A stretch of DNA of 64,000 nt from Tilletia caries (Eukaryota > Basidiomycota > Exobasidiomycetes > Tilletiales > Tilletiaceae): the NCBI GenBank assembly GCA_032718865.1, contig JALUTQ010000033.1:310001-374000 (forward strand), given 5' to 3'. Shown in pieces: positions 10,662 through 22,143 of the stretch. The first letter of the stretch is position 1; the number at the start of each line of letters is the position of its first letter. The notes beneath the pieces are model-generated. The model ran no database searches. It saw only the letters and a program-made list of their open reading frames with translations, and was not told where the DNA came from. The translations under genes and the position numbers were made by a program.

Positions 10662-13600
10662 ATGTTCTCCCAATCATCGTTCCAGGGTCCCCCTTCCCCC
10701 GTCGATCTCGCCCGCGCACAGTCCAACGCATCCCTCTCCCCTTCTGTCGCGCCACCTCGCTCGTCCCCCTCCCCCTCCACATCTCCGATCCCCTCATCAG
10801 CCCAGGGTGGCCCACGCTCGCCTTCCATTCGGGAATTGAGGAATTATCACGCCGCACAGCGCAAATCCTTCCTCACAGCCGTCCCCCTGCCCAGCGCATC
10901 CACATTCTCAGCATCGTCGGCAGCATTAGCAACCGCTGGACCCGCAGGCTTCTCCACGTCACCAGGAACCACAGGTTTCTCCACATCACCAGGACTCGGC
11001 ATTTCCCCCTCACCTTCACCCACACCACCACCTATTCCCAACGAGCATCAGCGCAACTTCTTCTACTATCGCACACGATCAGGCGACCTCGTCAATCCAG
11101 AAGATGCTGATTCCGTCGGCGGGTCCTCTAGGGACGATTACTACCGCAGTCAGACATCCAACACCAATCGAACCTTGACTCGCGGCGAGGATGACTACGA
11201 TGACGACGACCAAGATCAACAGGACGAAAATGAGCTGGAGGAAGAGTTGGAGCTGGATTATCACCAGGAGATTGACAACGAACAGGGGCACACGTTGCGC
11301 GGGGACGAGGATGGCGACGATGACGATGAGGAGAGACATTTCGATGCCTCTCAGCTGCCGCCACTTCAATCATCAGCCCCATCCGCAGCTCACACGGAGG
11401 ACGATGATACCCGCAGAAATGTGTCTAGTGGCAGTGGATCCACTTCCACCACCGCCGCCGAGGGAGGCCCCATCGATACCGAAGACACCGATCCAGAGCC
11501 CAGCTCCGTCTTCTCCTCCCCCACCTCGACCTTCTACGGCCTACAAACCGCCAGTGTCAAGCAGGCCAATGCCGCAGCCAACTTCCAACGACTCCAGGAT
11601 GCCAACTATCCCAAAGGACCACGGCGGAAAGGCACAGGCGAGTCTCGAACCGACGGCAACTTTGATGCCGAGACAGAAGACGCATATACCCCCATGCCTC
11701 TACCCAATCTACCAAAGTCAAAGACGAAAAGGGGTCTCATCGCTCACATGCGTGGCAAGAGCTCCGTCGATCACATCGGTTCGTCGCTCCTCGCCGAAGA
11801 GGTCCCGAACTCCCCCGCCGAAGAACGGCCGGCGTTGCCACAGTTGCCTCGCTCAATCACGGGTACCCTCGCCAATGCTTCTCCCTCGCCACCTCAAATC
11901 ACATCCTCCGCCCTCCATCAGCTCGCGGCGAACTACACCAACAACTCCACGAACGACACCTCGCGGCTATCGGCCCGAGCCGGGAGCTCTATGCTGTCGC
12001 ATTCGAATTTGACCGACAATACGACGGGTGCCGCACGGCTCGCGCGCTCCTCTCAGAGGACATCGAGAAGTCTGTACTCGGACGACTCGCCTCCTGAGTC
12101 GCCTTCGGACGAGGACGAAGACGATGAACAGGCAGGGTTAAGTAAGAAAGGGCAGGCTAGTGGGGATGCGTCACATTCCCGATTGCACTCGGAGCCGGAG
12201 GACCTTGAGGATCATCTGGAGGATGTCACGGGAGGAGGAATTAGAAGAAGCACGGATGCCGCTCGAACGACCCGTTCTAGCTTTGGCAATTTGGGACCCT
12301 TGCCCAGTCGGGCCTCCACTGCTCGACTATCGTCGGCCGCGCCTGCTTCGAGACGATCGAGTGGCGCAGCAGCGGCAGGGGCAGCCACAAGCACCACAGC
12401 GAAACGGTTCTCGAACTCACGACGGACAAGTCAGAATTCAAAGGCCTCAAGACGGATGAGCAAGTCCGCTGCTGCCCTCGTTCTCCGACGATCCACAACG
12501 GAGACCAACGACGTTCTTGATGACGGTGAAGATCACCCACCCAGCATGCCGTCGAACTCGTATACCAATCTGGTCGCGGAGCTGGGAAAAAGTCAAAGAA
12601 ATACCTACGCCCCGCCAAATCGTGGCGGCGGACTGAGCGTGGACAGTATGCCTGCCGGCATGCGGAGGGGGAGTACGAGCGGGACGTCCGAGGGGATAGG
12701 AACTCGGGGCCGCAGTGCGACTGGCGGCCCATCAAATACCGACGACAGTTCGCCCCTCTGGCGAAGACCGTCCGCTCCGGCGTTGTCGACCAATTCGACA
12801 ACATCCCCTCTCATCCCCCAAGCCGAGATCCTGGCTATGCCCCAGGCTCGGAGCAATACGCCCACTGTACAGCTATCGGCAGCGACGCCGCCTTCGGCGG
12901 ACATTTCCCAGATGCCTGGTGCGGCTGGCGGGTCCACGATGACGCCTCCTTCTACGCTGAAACCTGCCTCTCGGTCCCCGAGGAGTTTGTCTGTCTCTAG
13001 TGGGCAAACAGTCCAGTCGCCCCCTCGGAGCGGTGCTGATTTCTGGCTGTCCTCTGCTTCGGCTCGTACGGCTCCCTCCAGTCCGGCCCTGTCCTCGAGG
13101 AGCCAGGAGCTCATGACGTCCGATCCTGATTTGGTGCTTGGAAGCAAGGACGAGCTTCTCATCAGGCTACTCTCGGAACAGGCGCGGATCGATTCGCAGG
13201 CGTATTCAGTCCTTCCTTCTCTCGAGGCGCTGGACGATGCGAAAGCGGAGATCAAGCGACTGGAAACGAGAATAGCGGACGCGAAGCGCAAGGTGAAGGT
13301 GGAGATGAAGATTCGGGACGCAGCGGTTGCCCTGCGCAAGGCGTACCGAGGGTCGACGTACATCTCTCCTTCGTCGTCCGGATTTGGGAGCCGGCTGAGT
13401 AGATTGAGCGTTGGGTTGAGTAACTACGGCGGCTCCCGGCCTTCCAGCCCCGCCGAAGTGCCACCGCTTCCGAGCGCGCCAAGTACGAGTACGAGTCCGG
13501 TCTCGGCAGGTACCACTGTCAAGATGGGTCGACGGGAGCGTACGAATTCTATAGCGACAAGCGTCTCTGCCTCCGCCTCTGGCGCGGCCACACCCACCCA

Positions 13601-16600
13601 AGGGCAGATGAGTCTGCTCCCTGCAGAGAAGCTGAAGGCAGAGGCAAAAGCTGAGTCGGACGTCTTGGCGGCCACGCTCAAGGTCGACAGTGTCACGCGC
13701 GACTTGTACGCCATCTCGGACCGAGCAGCGACAGTGCGGGCGACGGTGCTCGAGCATCAAGCCCGTGTGCTTGTCCACCGGGTCGAGACGCTCGAGGCTG
13801 AGCTTGTGGGTCGTGGGGGCCGAAGCGCGGACGAGGAACGCAAGGCGTTGGAGAGGGAGAAGATGTTGTTGGAGGAGAAGACGAAGCATCAGGGTCTGAT
13901 TGAGCAGTTGAAGGCGGAGATGGAGAACGTGAACGGGACAGTGCGGGAGATGGAGAGCAAGATGGCTGTGCTGGAGGAACAGTTGCGCGAGAGCGAGATG
14001 GCCCGCAGTGCTCATCTTGAGTCTCACGAGGTCGTCGTCCAGCAGCATGCCGAACTATCCAAGGAGCGAGACGCGCTGGTGGCGAAGAATGAGGGCGCTG
14101 AGGAATCTCATCGCGCCGCTATCTCGTACCACGGCACCCGAATCGCCGGGCTGGAGAGTGCCCTTGATCTCGCCAAGCGGGCCATCGATGCTGCCAAGCG
14201 CGAGCTGGCCGAGTCAAGGACAGAGACGGAGCGAGCCCGTGCGACGACCAAGACGGCAGAAGACCGGACTGCGCTGGCTGTCGAGGAGGAACGACTGAAG
14301 CGGGTTGAGGTCCAGCGTCTGGCAGACGACGAGCGGATCAAGCGGTCCGATCTGGAAGATCAGGTGGAAGAACTCGAGGGGTCGCTCCGGTCCGTGCAGG
14401 CGGATGCTCATCGGCTTGAGAAGGAGCTGGAGGAGACGCAGACTACAGTCTCGGTGCTGGAGAAGGACCTTGCCGGCGCCAAAATGTCGGCTGCCGAGGC
14501 GCAAACGGAGGCCGAGCAGCTCAAGGTGGAGCTGTCTCGTTCGGAAACCCAACTCAAGGATACCCAGGCCGAGTTGAGCTCGGTCTCGAAGGAGATTGAG
14601 AAGCGGTACGAGGACCGGGTCAACCGTCTGACGGCCGAATCTGAAGTCGGCAAAGCTGCTTTCAAAGCGCAGCAAGAGCTCGAGAAGCGCGTCAAAGGTC
14701 AGCAGTCAGAACTGGTCGGTGTCCAAAGCCAACTCGAAGCGGCCAACGAGAAGATTGTGACCGAGACCAAACGACGACAGGTGGCCGAGGAGCGCGATCT
14801 GGACCTGGTCACCAACGTGAGCAAGCTGGAGTCCGAGAAGAAGCGAGCACAGGATCAAATTGCGCAGCTGCAGAAGGAGCTCGAGGGTCAACGCACGGCG
14901 GCGAAGAATGCTCTCCGAGAGCAACTTGAGGCGGAGAGCCGAGCGAGTAAACTCGAGGCGCAACTTGCCGATGTTGAGCGTCAGGCAAGCACACATCGCG
15001 ACGAGGCGCAGACGGCTAAGCAAGAGCGAGACACGCTGGATGGCCAAGTACGCTCGCACTTGGCTGAGATCGCCACGCTTGCCGCTGCTGTGCAGCAACA
15101 TCAGGACTCGACGCGTGCTGTGCAGGACGATCATGAGGTCAAGGTGTCCGACTTGAGCCGAGCGGTGGATGAGCACATGGCGGTTGCTGTTCAGGCGAAG
15201 GATGACCATGCGAAAGCCCTTGGCGAGCTTGAGAGTCTCTCTCGTCAGCTCGCAGAGATGCAGGAGCAGCTCGAAGTGGCGCGGAATGAGGCCAAAAGTG
15301 AGGCCAAGCTCCGGGACGAGTTCGAGACGCAGAATGAGAAGCTGGAGGAGTCGATCGAGGAACTTGATGCCCAGACCAAGGCGCTCATTGCGGACAAGAC
15401 CCGGTTGACGGCGGAGCTTGAGACCCTGCGGATGGAGTCGGCGGCGGAGCTCAAGACCCTGAGGACACAGTCGGCGGCGGAGCTCGAGAACCTGGAGCAT
15501 CTCAAGGCCGAAAGTCAGCTGGCGCAACAGTTCGAGGACCGGAACGAGCAGCTGGAAGAGGAGATCGAGGAGCTGAAACTCAAGGCGGCCCAGACATTGG
15601 CTGAGCTCGAGCAACTTCGTGCACAAAGTGGAGGTATTGCCGACGAGGTGCGGGCTGCGCTGGAGGCGGAGCAGAAGGCGCACGCAGAGACAAAGGCGGA
15701 GCTGGTCAACGCTGTCGACTCTTCGGCCAAGGTTCACGCCGACATCAACGCGAAACATGTCGAGGCTGTCGAGACTTTCGCGACGATCGAGAAGGCTCAC
15801 GCAGCGACCCTGGCCGAACTTGCCGAGTCCAAGGCGAGGCATCTCGAGGCTGTCGAAGCCTCCGAGAAAGCACACGCCGAGACTCAAGCTGCGCTAGCCG
15901 AGTCCAAATCAAGTCATCTGGAGGCTGCTGGATCTTCAGAGAAGGTACACGCCGAGATCCGAGCGGAACTTGCGGAGGCCAAGGCGAAGCATCTTGAGGC
16001 TGCTGGAGATTTGGAGAAGGCACACGCCGAGACTCGGGCTGAGCTTGCTGAGTCTCAAGCGAAGCTCCTCGAGGCTACTGCAGCTGTTGAAAAGGCGCAA
16101 AATGGATCCAGCGCGGAGCTTGCCGAGGCCAGGACGAAATTGGCTCAGGCCGTTGAGGCCGTTGAGAAGGCGCACGACGAGACCAAGGCAGAGCTCGCCG
16201 ACACCAAGGCGGAACTTGCTGAGGTCAAGGAAGAGCTCACCGAGACCAAGGAGGAGCTTATCGAGTCCCAGGCAGAGCTTGCCGAGGCTGTCGAGGTTGC
16301 GGATCAGCACGAAGAGGCATTGCAAGATGCAATGGAAAAGCTCGATGCGGCCTCCCAGAAGCTCGGTGACGTACTGGCGAAGCTCCAACAGACGTCTGCC
16401 AAGCTACAATCTGTCCTTCAGCAGCTTGCTCAGACGGAAAGTAGAGCTACTGCTGCCGAGAAGCAGTTCCACGACCTCGAGCTTGCTACCGATGTTGAGC
16501 GACGACAGATGGCCGAGCGGGACGAACTTTACCACGCCTTCGAGCTCCGACTGGAGAACGCCGAGAAGCGGCTCAGGGCTGAGGATGAGCGGTGTGCGCG

Positions 16601-17900
16601 TTTGCTGGGCAAGCATGAAGGTCGGGACACAATGGATGACTTGCTCGAGCAAATCAAGACGGGCTCGACAGTCGCCAAGAAGCGCACAGCTGGTCAGGAC
16701 ATTGCCGAGCTCTTGACCAGTCTTTCGGAGCACATCACCGATCTGGCCGATGAGCTTGTTCGTGGCGGTGGCTCTGTTGGCTCGCGCGGTCTTGGTGGCT
16801 CCGACGGTCCCGCTTCCACCTCCAATGCCGATGAGCAGATCCAGAACCTCGAAGAGGAGGTCGAGTTACTCGAGGCGGAGGCGGTCAAGTGGAAGCGGGA
16901 CGCCGATGAGGCGCGTGGTGCTCTCGACGAGGAACGCAAGGCAAACGAGGGGACGCAGGAGGAGTTGACGCTGATGGAAGAGGAGGCTATGCGTTGGAAG
17001 CGTGATGCTGAAGAGGCTCGCAAGCTACTCCAGGCTTCGGAGCGAGATTCGCCTTCCATCGCGAGTCCTTCGGTTGCATCCCTTGCCACTATCAAGAAGC
17101 TCGTCTTGTCCTCTCCTCCACCTCCACAAGAACTCCCCGGTGCAACACCAGAGGAGAAGCTATCGCACGCCGTCGTCGAGCTGCAAGCCTGTCGACAGGC
17201 CATGCACGCCATCTCGGCTCTCCTTCCCAACTTGGCCGCTCATGGAAGTGACCTCGCTGCCCTCGGTGTTTCGCCGACAATTGGACTGGGTCTGGTGGAA
17301 CCGGCCAACTATCCATCTGCGGCTGAAGACGCGGCGGTCACGGCAGAGCGCGTCCACGCGAGCCTGGCAGTCACTCGGGTGGAGCAGTACAAGTTGACGC
17401 TGCAGAGTCTGTTGAGGAATCATGCACAGCTGAGGAAGTGGCATCTGACCGCTCGCCAGAGGGAGAAGAAACTGTGAGTAAAAATTACATCGGGGGAAGG
17501 GCGGTGCGACAGCGAAAATTGAAGGATATGCTGACATGTCTATGATGCAACTCTGCTATTTTGCTCGACATTTTGCAGGGAAGCCACTATCCTCGAATTG
17601 CGTGGAAGCCTCGACGACTTCCGTTGCAAGGCAAAGCGCGCAGATCTCATGAATGGCGCCTCGCTGAACGGGTCAACCAGCTCGCCGTCGACCCCGACGT
17701 CACAGAGCTCTGGAGCCGCAGGTTTGGCGCATGGAGGCGTCACATCTTCGTCGCTGGCAGCGAACGGAAACAGCATCTCCGTGGGATATCATCCTCGCCA
17801 GCTATCGATTTTGCCTAAAGGCTCCCGATCGCGTCTAGGCATGCCCACCGCCTCGGAGCCATCCGCATCGATACCAGCTACTGCGAGTCCCATCAACTGA
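10662..17900 (+). CDS. Very large coiled-coil protein of unknown function (2,377 aa)
   Basis: Exons are 10662..17473 and 17579..17900; the phase-2 junction restores KKLEATILELRGSLDDF. Residues 1 to about 820 are Ser/Pro/Thr-rich and acidic, probably disordered, with one conserved-looking patch, RNFFYYRTRSGDLVNPEDAD. A first short coil covers about 829-896. The main coiled coil runs from about 990 to 2040, is almost unbroken and is rich in Glu/Lys/Ala, with a run of 25-residue repeats at 1710-1859. After a Gly/Ser break come a further coil (about 2070-2140) and a helical segment LSHAVVELQACRQAMHAISA. The tail is Ser-rich. I see no motor head, membrane segment or enzymatic domain. The architecture suits a tether, golgin, spindle or septum scaffold, but the family is not recognised and no function is assigned. 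Confidence 0.85.
15789..16238 (+). repeat. Six tandem 25-residue (75-bp) repeats inside the coiled coil
   Basis: Six consecutive 75-bp units encode variants of EKAHAETxAELAESKAxHLE followed by five residues. The best-preserved units are the first four; the last two diverge. The period of 25 is close to 3.5 heptads, so the repeat stays compatible with a coiled coil. The high DNA-level similarity points to recent in-gene duplication. Confidence 0.85.
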
Positions 17901-18872
17901 TCGAGGCTTGAATTCGTGGGGGTTCTCATTTCGTAAGTGTCCATTCTGGTTCCTGAACTGACAACTTATGCACACGGGCGACTCCTCACTCACAACAATT
18001 TGATGGTCCATTCAGAACAGCCTCGAACAAAAGAATCGATTCTGGGTCAAGGTCTTTCATCGGCACCACCAGCACGCCAAGCGTGGCTGTCCTATCCGCG
18101 TCACCGCAACATACATACCACACGCCAAAATTCTTGCTCGCATCAGGCGGCCTTGCTTTCCTCGACAACTTGTTCCGACCCAATTTGAGGGCCCATGAGA
18201 CCCTCTCTGGGCGTCCCTTCAACCACCTCACATGGTACTCTTATTCGCCTCGCCGTTAATCACTGCCAATCCTTTCCACCAGAACGCATCACAATCACCT
18301 TTGGCCTTCGGCCTTTGGACTCAAAAGGCTTTCATCTTCTTCGGCTTTGGCCCCCTTTTCCCCACCTTTTGCCCCAGCAACTTCAGCCTCTTGGGCTGCA
18401 AACTGCTTCTTTCGACTTTCTATCAAGTGGAGCGCAAGGAGGAGATTACTTCCTCATCGCCTCTGCCTTTTCCTTTGACCTTTCCTTGTATTCAGGTTTA
18501 TGTCTTCCTCGCTCTGCCCTGCAACACACCGTTATGTATGCGAATCCTTCTGCAGGCTGATGGACATTGATTGCTTCGAAGAGCTTTCTTCACTGCTGAC
18601 GCTGAAACATGGAGGTACAGAGCTCACTCATCTGCGGAGGACCATACACAGAGCTGGGGAAGGAGCAGAGCGCAACGTGGCGCGCCTGGTGGCAATCAGT
18701 AGGGAGACAGAGGGCGAGACGAAGGGCGAGGTGTGAGAAAAGGATGTGATGTTGATGTCGAAGGACGATACGTCAGGCGTCAGTCTCGTGAGAACTGCCG
18801 GATTCCTGGCGCATCAAGAAGGCCAAGCAGCAGAACATCAGGCATATCAACCGATGCCTGGGTGGGATCATA
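17901..18872. other. Intergenic, convergent 3' flanks
   Basis: Between the coiled-coil gene and the monooxygenase, both ending here. Only short, unconserved open frames occur. Nothing further was recognised. Confidence 0.5.
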
Positions 18873-21102
18873 TCAGTGGCCAGGATCAATGATACGCCCG
18901 CCTTCCATCTTACGGTTCATTGTCGTCTTGGGCTTGCCAACGTCGCCCTAGAAGATAGGGTAAGAAACTTCGGTCAGTGACTGCTTTCTTCGGTCGGTGC
19001 GTTCCTTCCCGCTCGACCAGACGTATGCACAAGTACGACTCACCAGTCGCAACCAGTCGCCCCAGCGCTCCGACCAAGTGCGCGTAGAACTCGTTCGGCC
19101 GTCGCTCAGATTGGCGTAAACCATATCGTTCCACACGGGAAAACGACTCCGTCTCCAGAAATCGATTTGGGTTCCAGCATCTGAAGGTTAAGGAAGAGAA
19201 TGTCATGTCGTCGTCAGATTGAATTAGCCATAAGCAAGAAGACCCTAGAAAGGACATCGAGCAGTTCAAACTCAAAACTCACAGAGTGCCGTGATGCTGC
19301 CTGCCTGCTTATCCTCGTACCAAGAGCCGCACTTGCTGGAGAACACGTATTGCTGCATGTTTTCTTGCATCCACAGCATTTCCTTTGAGGGGAGGCGGGG
19401 GATCAGTGATTAACGCTTAGCAGGTGCAAATAGATCAGGTTGGAATCAGACATACCTTGACCTGTGCCTCGCGCTTTGGCTCCACAGTGGGAAACTTGCG
19501 GCGGGGATCCTTCGAAACATCACTGCCTCCAAACTTGAGCTCGTACTCCGAAGGCCGACTGCGATCCCTGATGATGTCCTTGGCCACACGGAACATCCAC
19601 TCGATCTGACACTCGGCGGAGAAGACCACAGATGAGTGACCTGTGGTTGAGTTGGTCCCGCTCATGATCATGAAGAGGTTTGGGAAGTTCGCCATCATGG
19701 TTGAGCGATAGGTTGTGGGTTCGCGGAACTCCTCGCGCATGTATTGTTTGAGATCACGGCCGTCACGGCCGTAGAACTGGAGGACGAGATGAACTGTAAA
19801 CTGAGCTCCACAGCTAGAACTTCCAAGCAAGGGTGTCTGACTTACCTTGAGCGAGCCTCCGGTATCGTCCAGAGAGAACCCAGTGGCGAGAACGATGGCG
19901 TCGGCGGGCAACTCTTCGCCACTGTCAAGAACGACGGAATTTTCTTTGATGGTTGCTACGTTGGCCGCTTTGAGATCGACATTGTCTCTGTTCAAAGCCT
20001 TCACGTAGCCATAGTCTAACACGCGGCGCTTGCATCCTACCAGCAGCTTCTGAGAGTCGGGAATGAGTATGTCGTGATACTTGGCAGGTGCCGTCTTGAT
20101 GATGTGCCTTCGAGATTCGTCGGCACTAAATGCTCGTTGTGCCTTGCCCTTGATCAGCCTGAACGCCCGAAAGGTAGACTCCAGGTACAGGAACACAATG
20201 CATCGGACCACGTTGGGAAAGTGGCGGCGGAGGAACACAACGGGAGCTGAGTCGAGAATGTCTGGCAAGGGAAGGTAGTGATGTTTAGATCGTCCCAGTT
20301 GGGTGAGGGACTTGACTTGAGGTGAGAGCCTTTCAAAGATCTGGGCACCACTGCATCCATTACCTGCATAGGGAAACTGTGAGCGGCGGTGACAGAAATA
20401 CGGACCAGAGCAAAGACTCACCGACCAAGATCACTCGCTTGTCTTTGAGATCAACGTTCGTATTCCACCTCGCGGAGTGAAAGATGGGACCTTAAAAGTC
20501 TTTAACGCCAGGGATTTTGCATTTGTTAGGTTCGGAGAGGCCACCGACGGCATTGACCAGGATCCTGCACACCGAGTGCTCATATTGGCTCAGGTCGTCC
20601 GAGACTGGCTCCGATTCGTGGTCCTTCTTAGCATCGTTCTCAGGCTGGACGGCTTTGCGGGTGTATACGTGCCAAAGACACGTCGTTTCATCCCAGCGAC
20701 AGGCCACAGCCTCGGTGCAGAACGAGGTCCTATTTTGCAGGCCGTACTTGAAGAAGACACTCTGATAGTATCCAAGGATCTCGTCGCGCTCGATCCAAGC
20801 TTTTGTCCAGTCTCCGCGCTGCTCGAACGAATACGAGTACAGGGAGCTGGGGATGTCTACACCACATCCCGGATAGCTGGAAGGAAATCATAACAGGCTC
20901 GAGGTCAACTCCATCTTTCTAATCCTTTGATGGCAGATTCTACTCACTTGTTGATGTGCCAGACTCCACCCGGCTCTCTGTACCTCTCAAAGATGCGGAC
21001 ATCGTGGATCCCGAACTTGTTTTGGAGCTGAGCCGCGGTCGCGATGCCACTCACGCCGGCGCCGAGGATGATGACGTGGGAATAGCGAACGTCGGCAGTC
21101 AT
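18873..21102 (-). CDS. Flavin-containing / Baeyer-Villiger-type monooxygenase
   Basis: Seven exons in coding order: 21102..20948, 20876..20422, 20363..19846, 19776..19456, 19382..19283, 19180..19044 and 18947..18873, giving 586 residues. The FAD Rossmann motif is HVIILGAGVSGIATA at residues about 9-23. The YPGCGVDIPSSLYSYSF segment follows. The Baeyer-Villiger fingerprint appears as FKGPIFHSARWN (about 180-191, with Asn where Pro or Asp is more usual), and the NADPH Rossmann motif as VILVGNGCSG. Later come the IVLATGF motif and a C-terminal DFWRRSRFPVW. All junctions are in phase (1,761 nt). Such enzymes insert oxygen next to a ketone or oxidise soft nucleophiles using NADPH and O2; the substrate cannot be read from sequence. 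There is no signal peptide or obvious membrane helix. It stands alone, with no biosynthetic cluster beside it. Confidence 0.9.
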
Positions 21103-22143
21103 TCTGGAGGTGAGAGCAAGAGCTGGTCGAGGAAGTTGTTGCTGGAGTTTATGTGTGCAGATGTAGAAGCTCGAGAGTGCGGGTGCAAGGTAAGAGGCGA
21201 CAGCTTCCAGTTATGAGGCTGCGGTGCGTGGTGGCAAAAGGAAGGATGCACGAGCGTACTTAACCATGTTCACACTTTCCCGACGCGGATCGTCTCTTGC
21301 GAAATGGAGCTATGTATGGTCCCGCTGCGCCGCTGCAGGGTTAAACGCCCCGGCGCCCCGCCCTCCCGGCGCCCTCGATCTCGCCTGCTCTACACGCTTA
21401 TGTAGCGCTGAGAGAGCCACCTGGGATTTCCAGAGGAGTGGAGGCTGGAGGCTGGAGGCCCTGGGGGCCTGGAGCCGCCTGGAGCGCTGCAGCAACACCT
21501 ACTCCCGTCCCCGGCGCTTGGCTTCCCCCAAAGGTGTGATATTCAGCCCCGAGGATGTCAAAGAAGCGCGGCCTTTTCCGCCTCTCACTGCCTGAGCAGT
21601 TGCAGGTTGCAAATGTATACAGATTTCAATTGTAGTGAAAGTGAGCGACTGAGGCAAATGAGGTGATTCGAGCTCTATGGAAACCGAACGAGGTAACTCT
21701 TAGGGGCCAGGGCCCGGGGCCGCACTCGTAGAGTGGACCGCGAGCCGAAGAGACAGCGAAGGCGAAGGCGAAGTATGAAAGAGACGAATTGGGTAAAAAA
21801 TGTGCCCTATTGTCGAAGCCGAAGGATTGCTGCAGCCTGTAAGAGGACGGGTAGATGCGATGGAATGCGTTGGGATCGTCGGTATTTGTTCGATGACCTT
21901 GGTGGATGCTGTTTCGAAGCGGCATGATGTGGTAGTTGATCTAGGGCTACAGAGCTGAAAGTTGGAAGTGGTGGGTTTGCTGGGCGGCCGCAGCACATTT
22001 CCCGACATTTTGACATGTTTCCTGCGTTGCAGTTCGGCTTGAAGCGTTCAGCAAGTTGTCCTTGATGCAAGCTCAGGTGAAAGTTGGCCGAAGACGAAGG
22101 CGCCAGCCGGTTGGGATTGCTGTCGTTACGACTGATGAGAGCG
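21103..22143. other. Intergenic: monooxygenase promoter and 3' flank of membrane-protein gene
   Basis: The region contains an imperfect GC-rich direct repeat of GGAGGCT/GGCCTGG units (about 21432-21486) and a GAAGGC-type run near 21758-21772. No gene is supported. Confidence 0.5.

Noticed and set aside
18232..18570. A hydrophobic 112-codon frame in the 3' flank of the coiled-coil gene.
   Set aside because: Phe/Leu/Pro-rich composition is expected from the pyrimidine-rich strand. There is no start context, partner exon or family similarity.
21224..21595. A 123-codon plus-strand frame between the monooxygenase and the membrane-protein gene.
   Set aside because: GC-rich repeat-driven openness, no conserved features, and overlap with the monooxygenase promoter.
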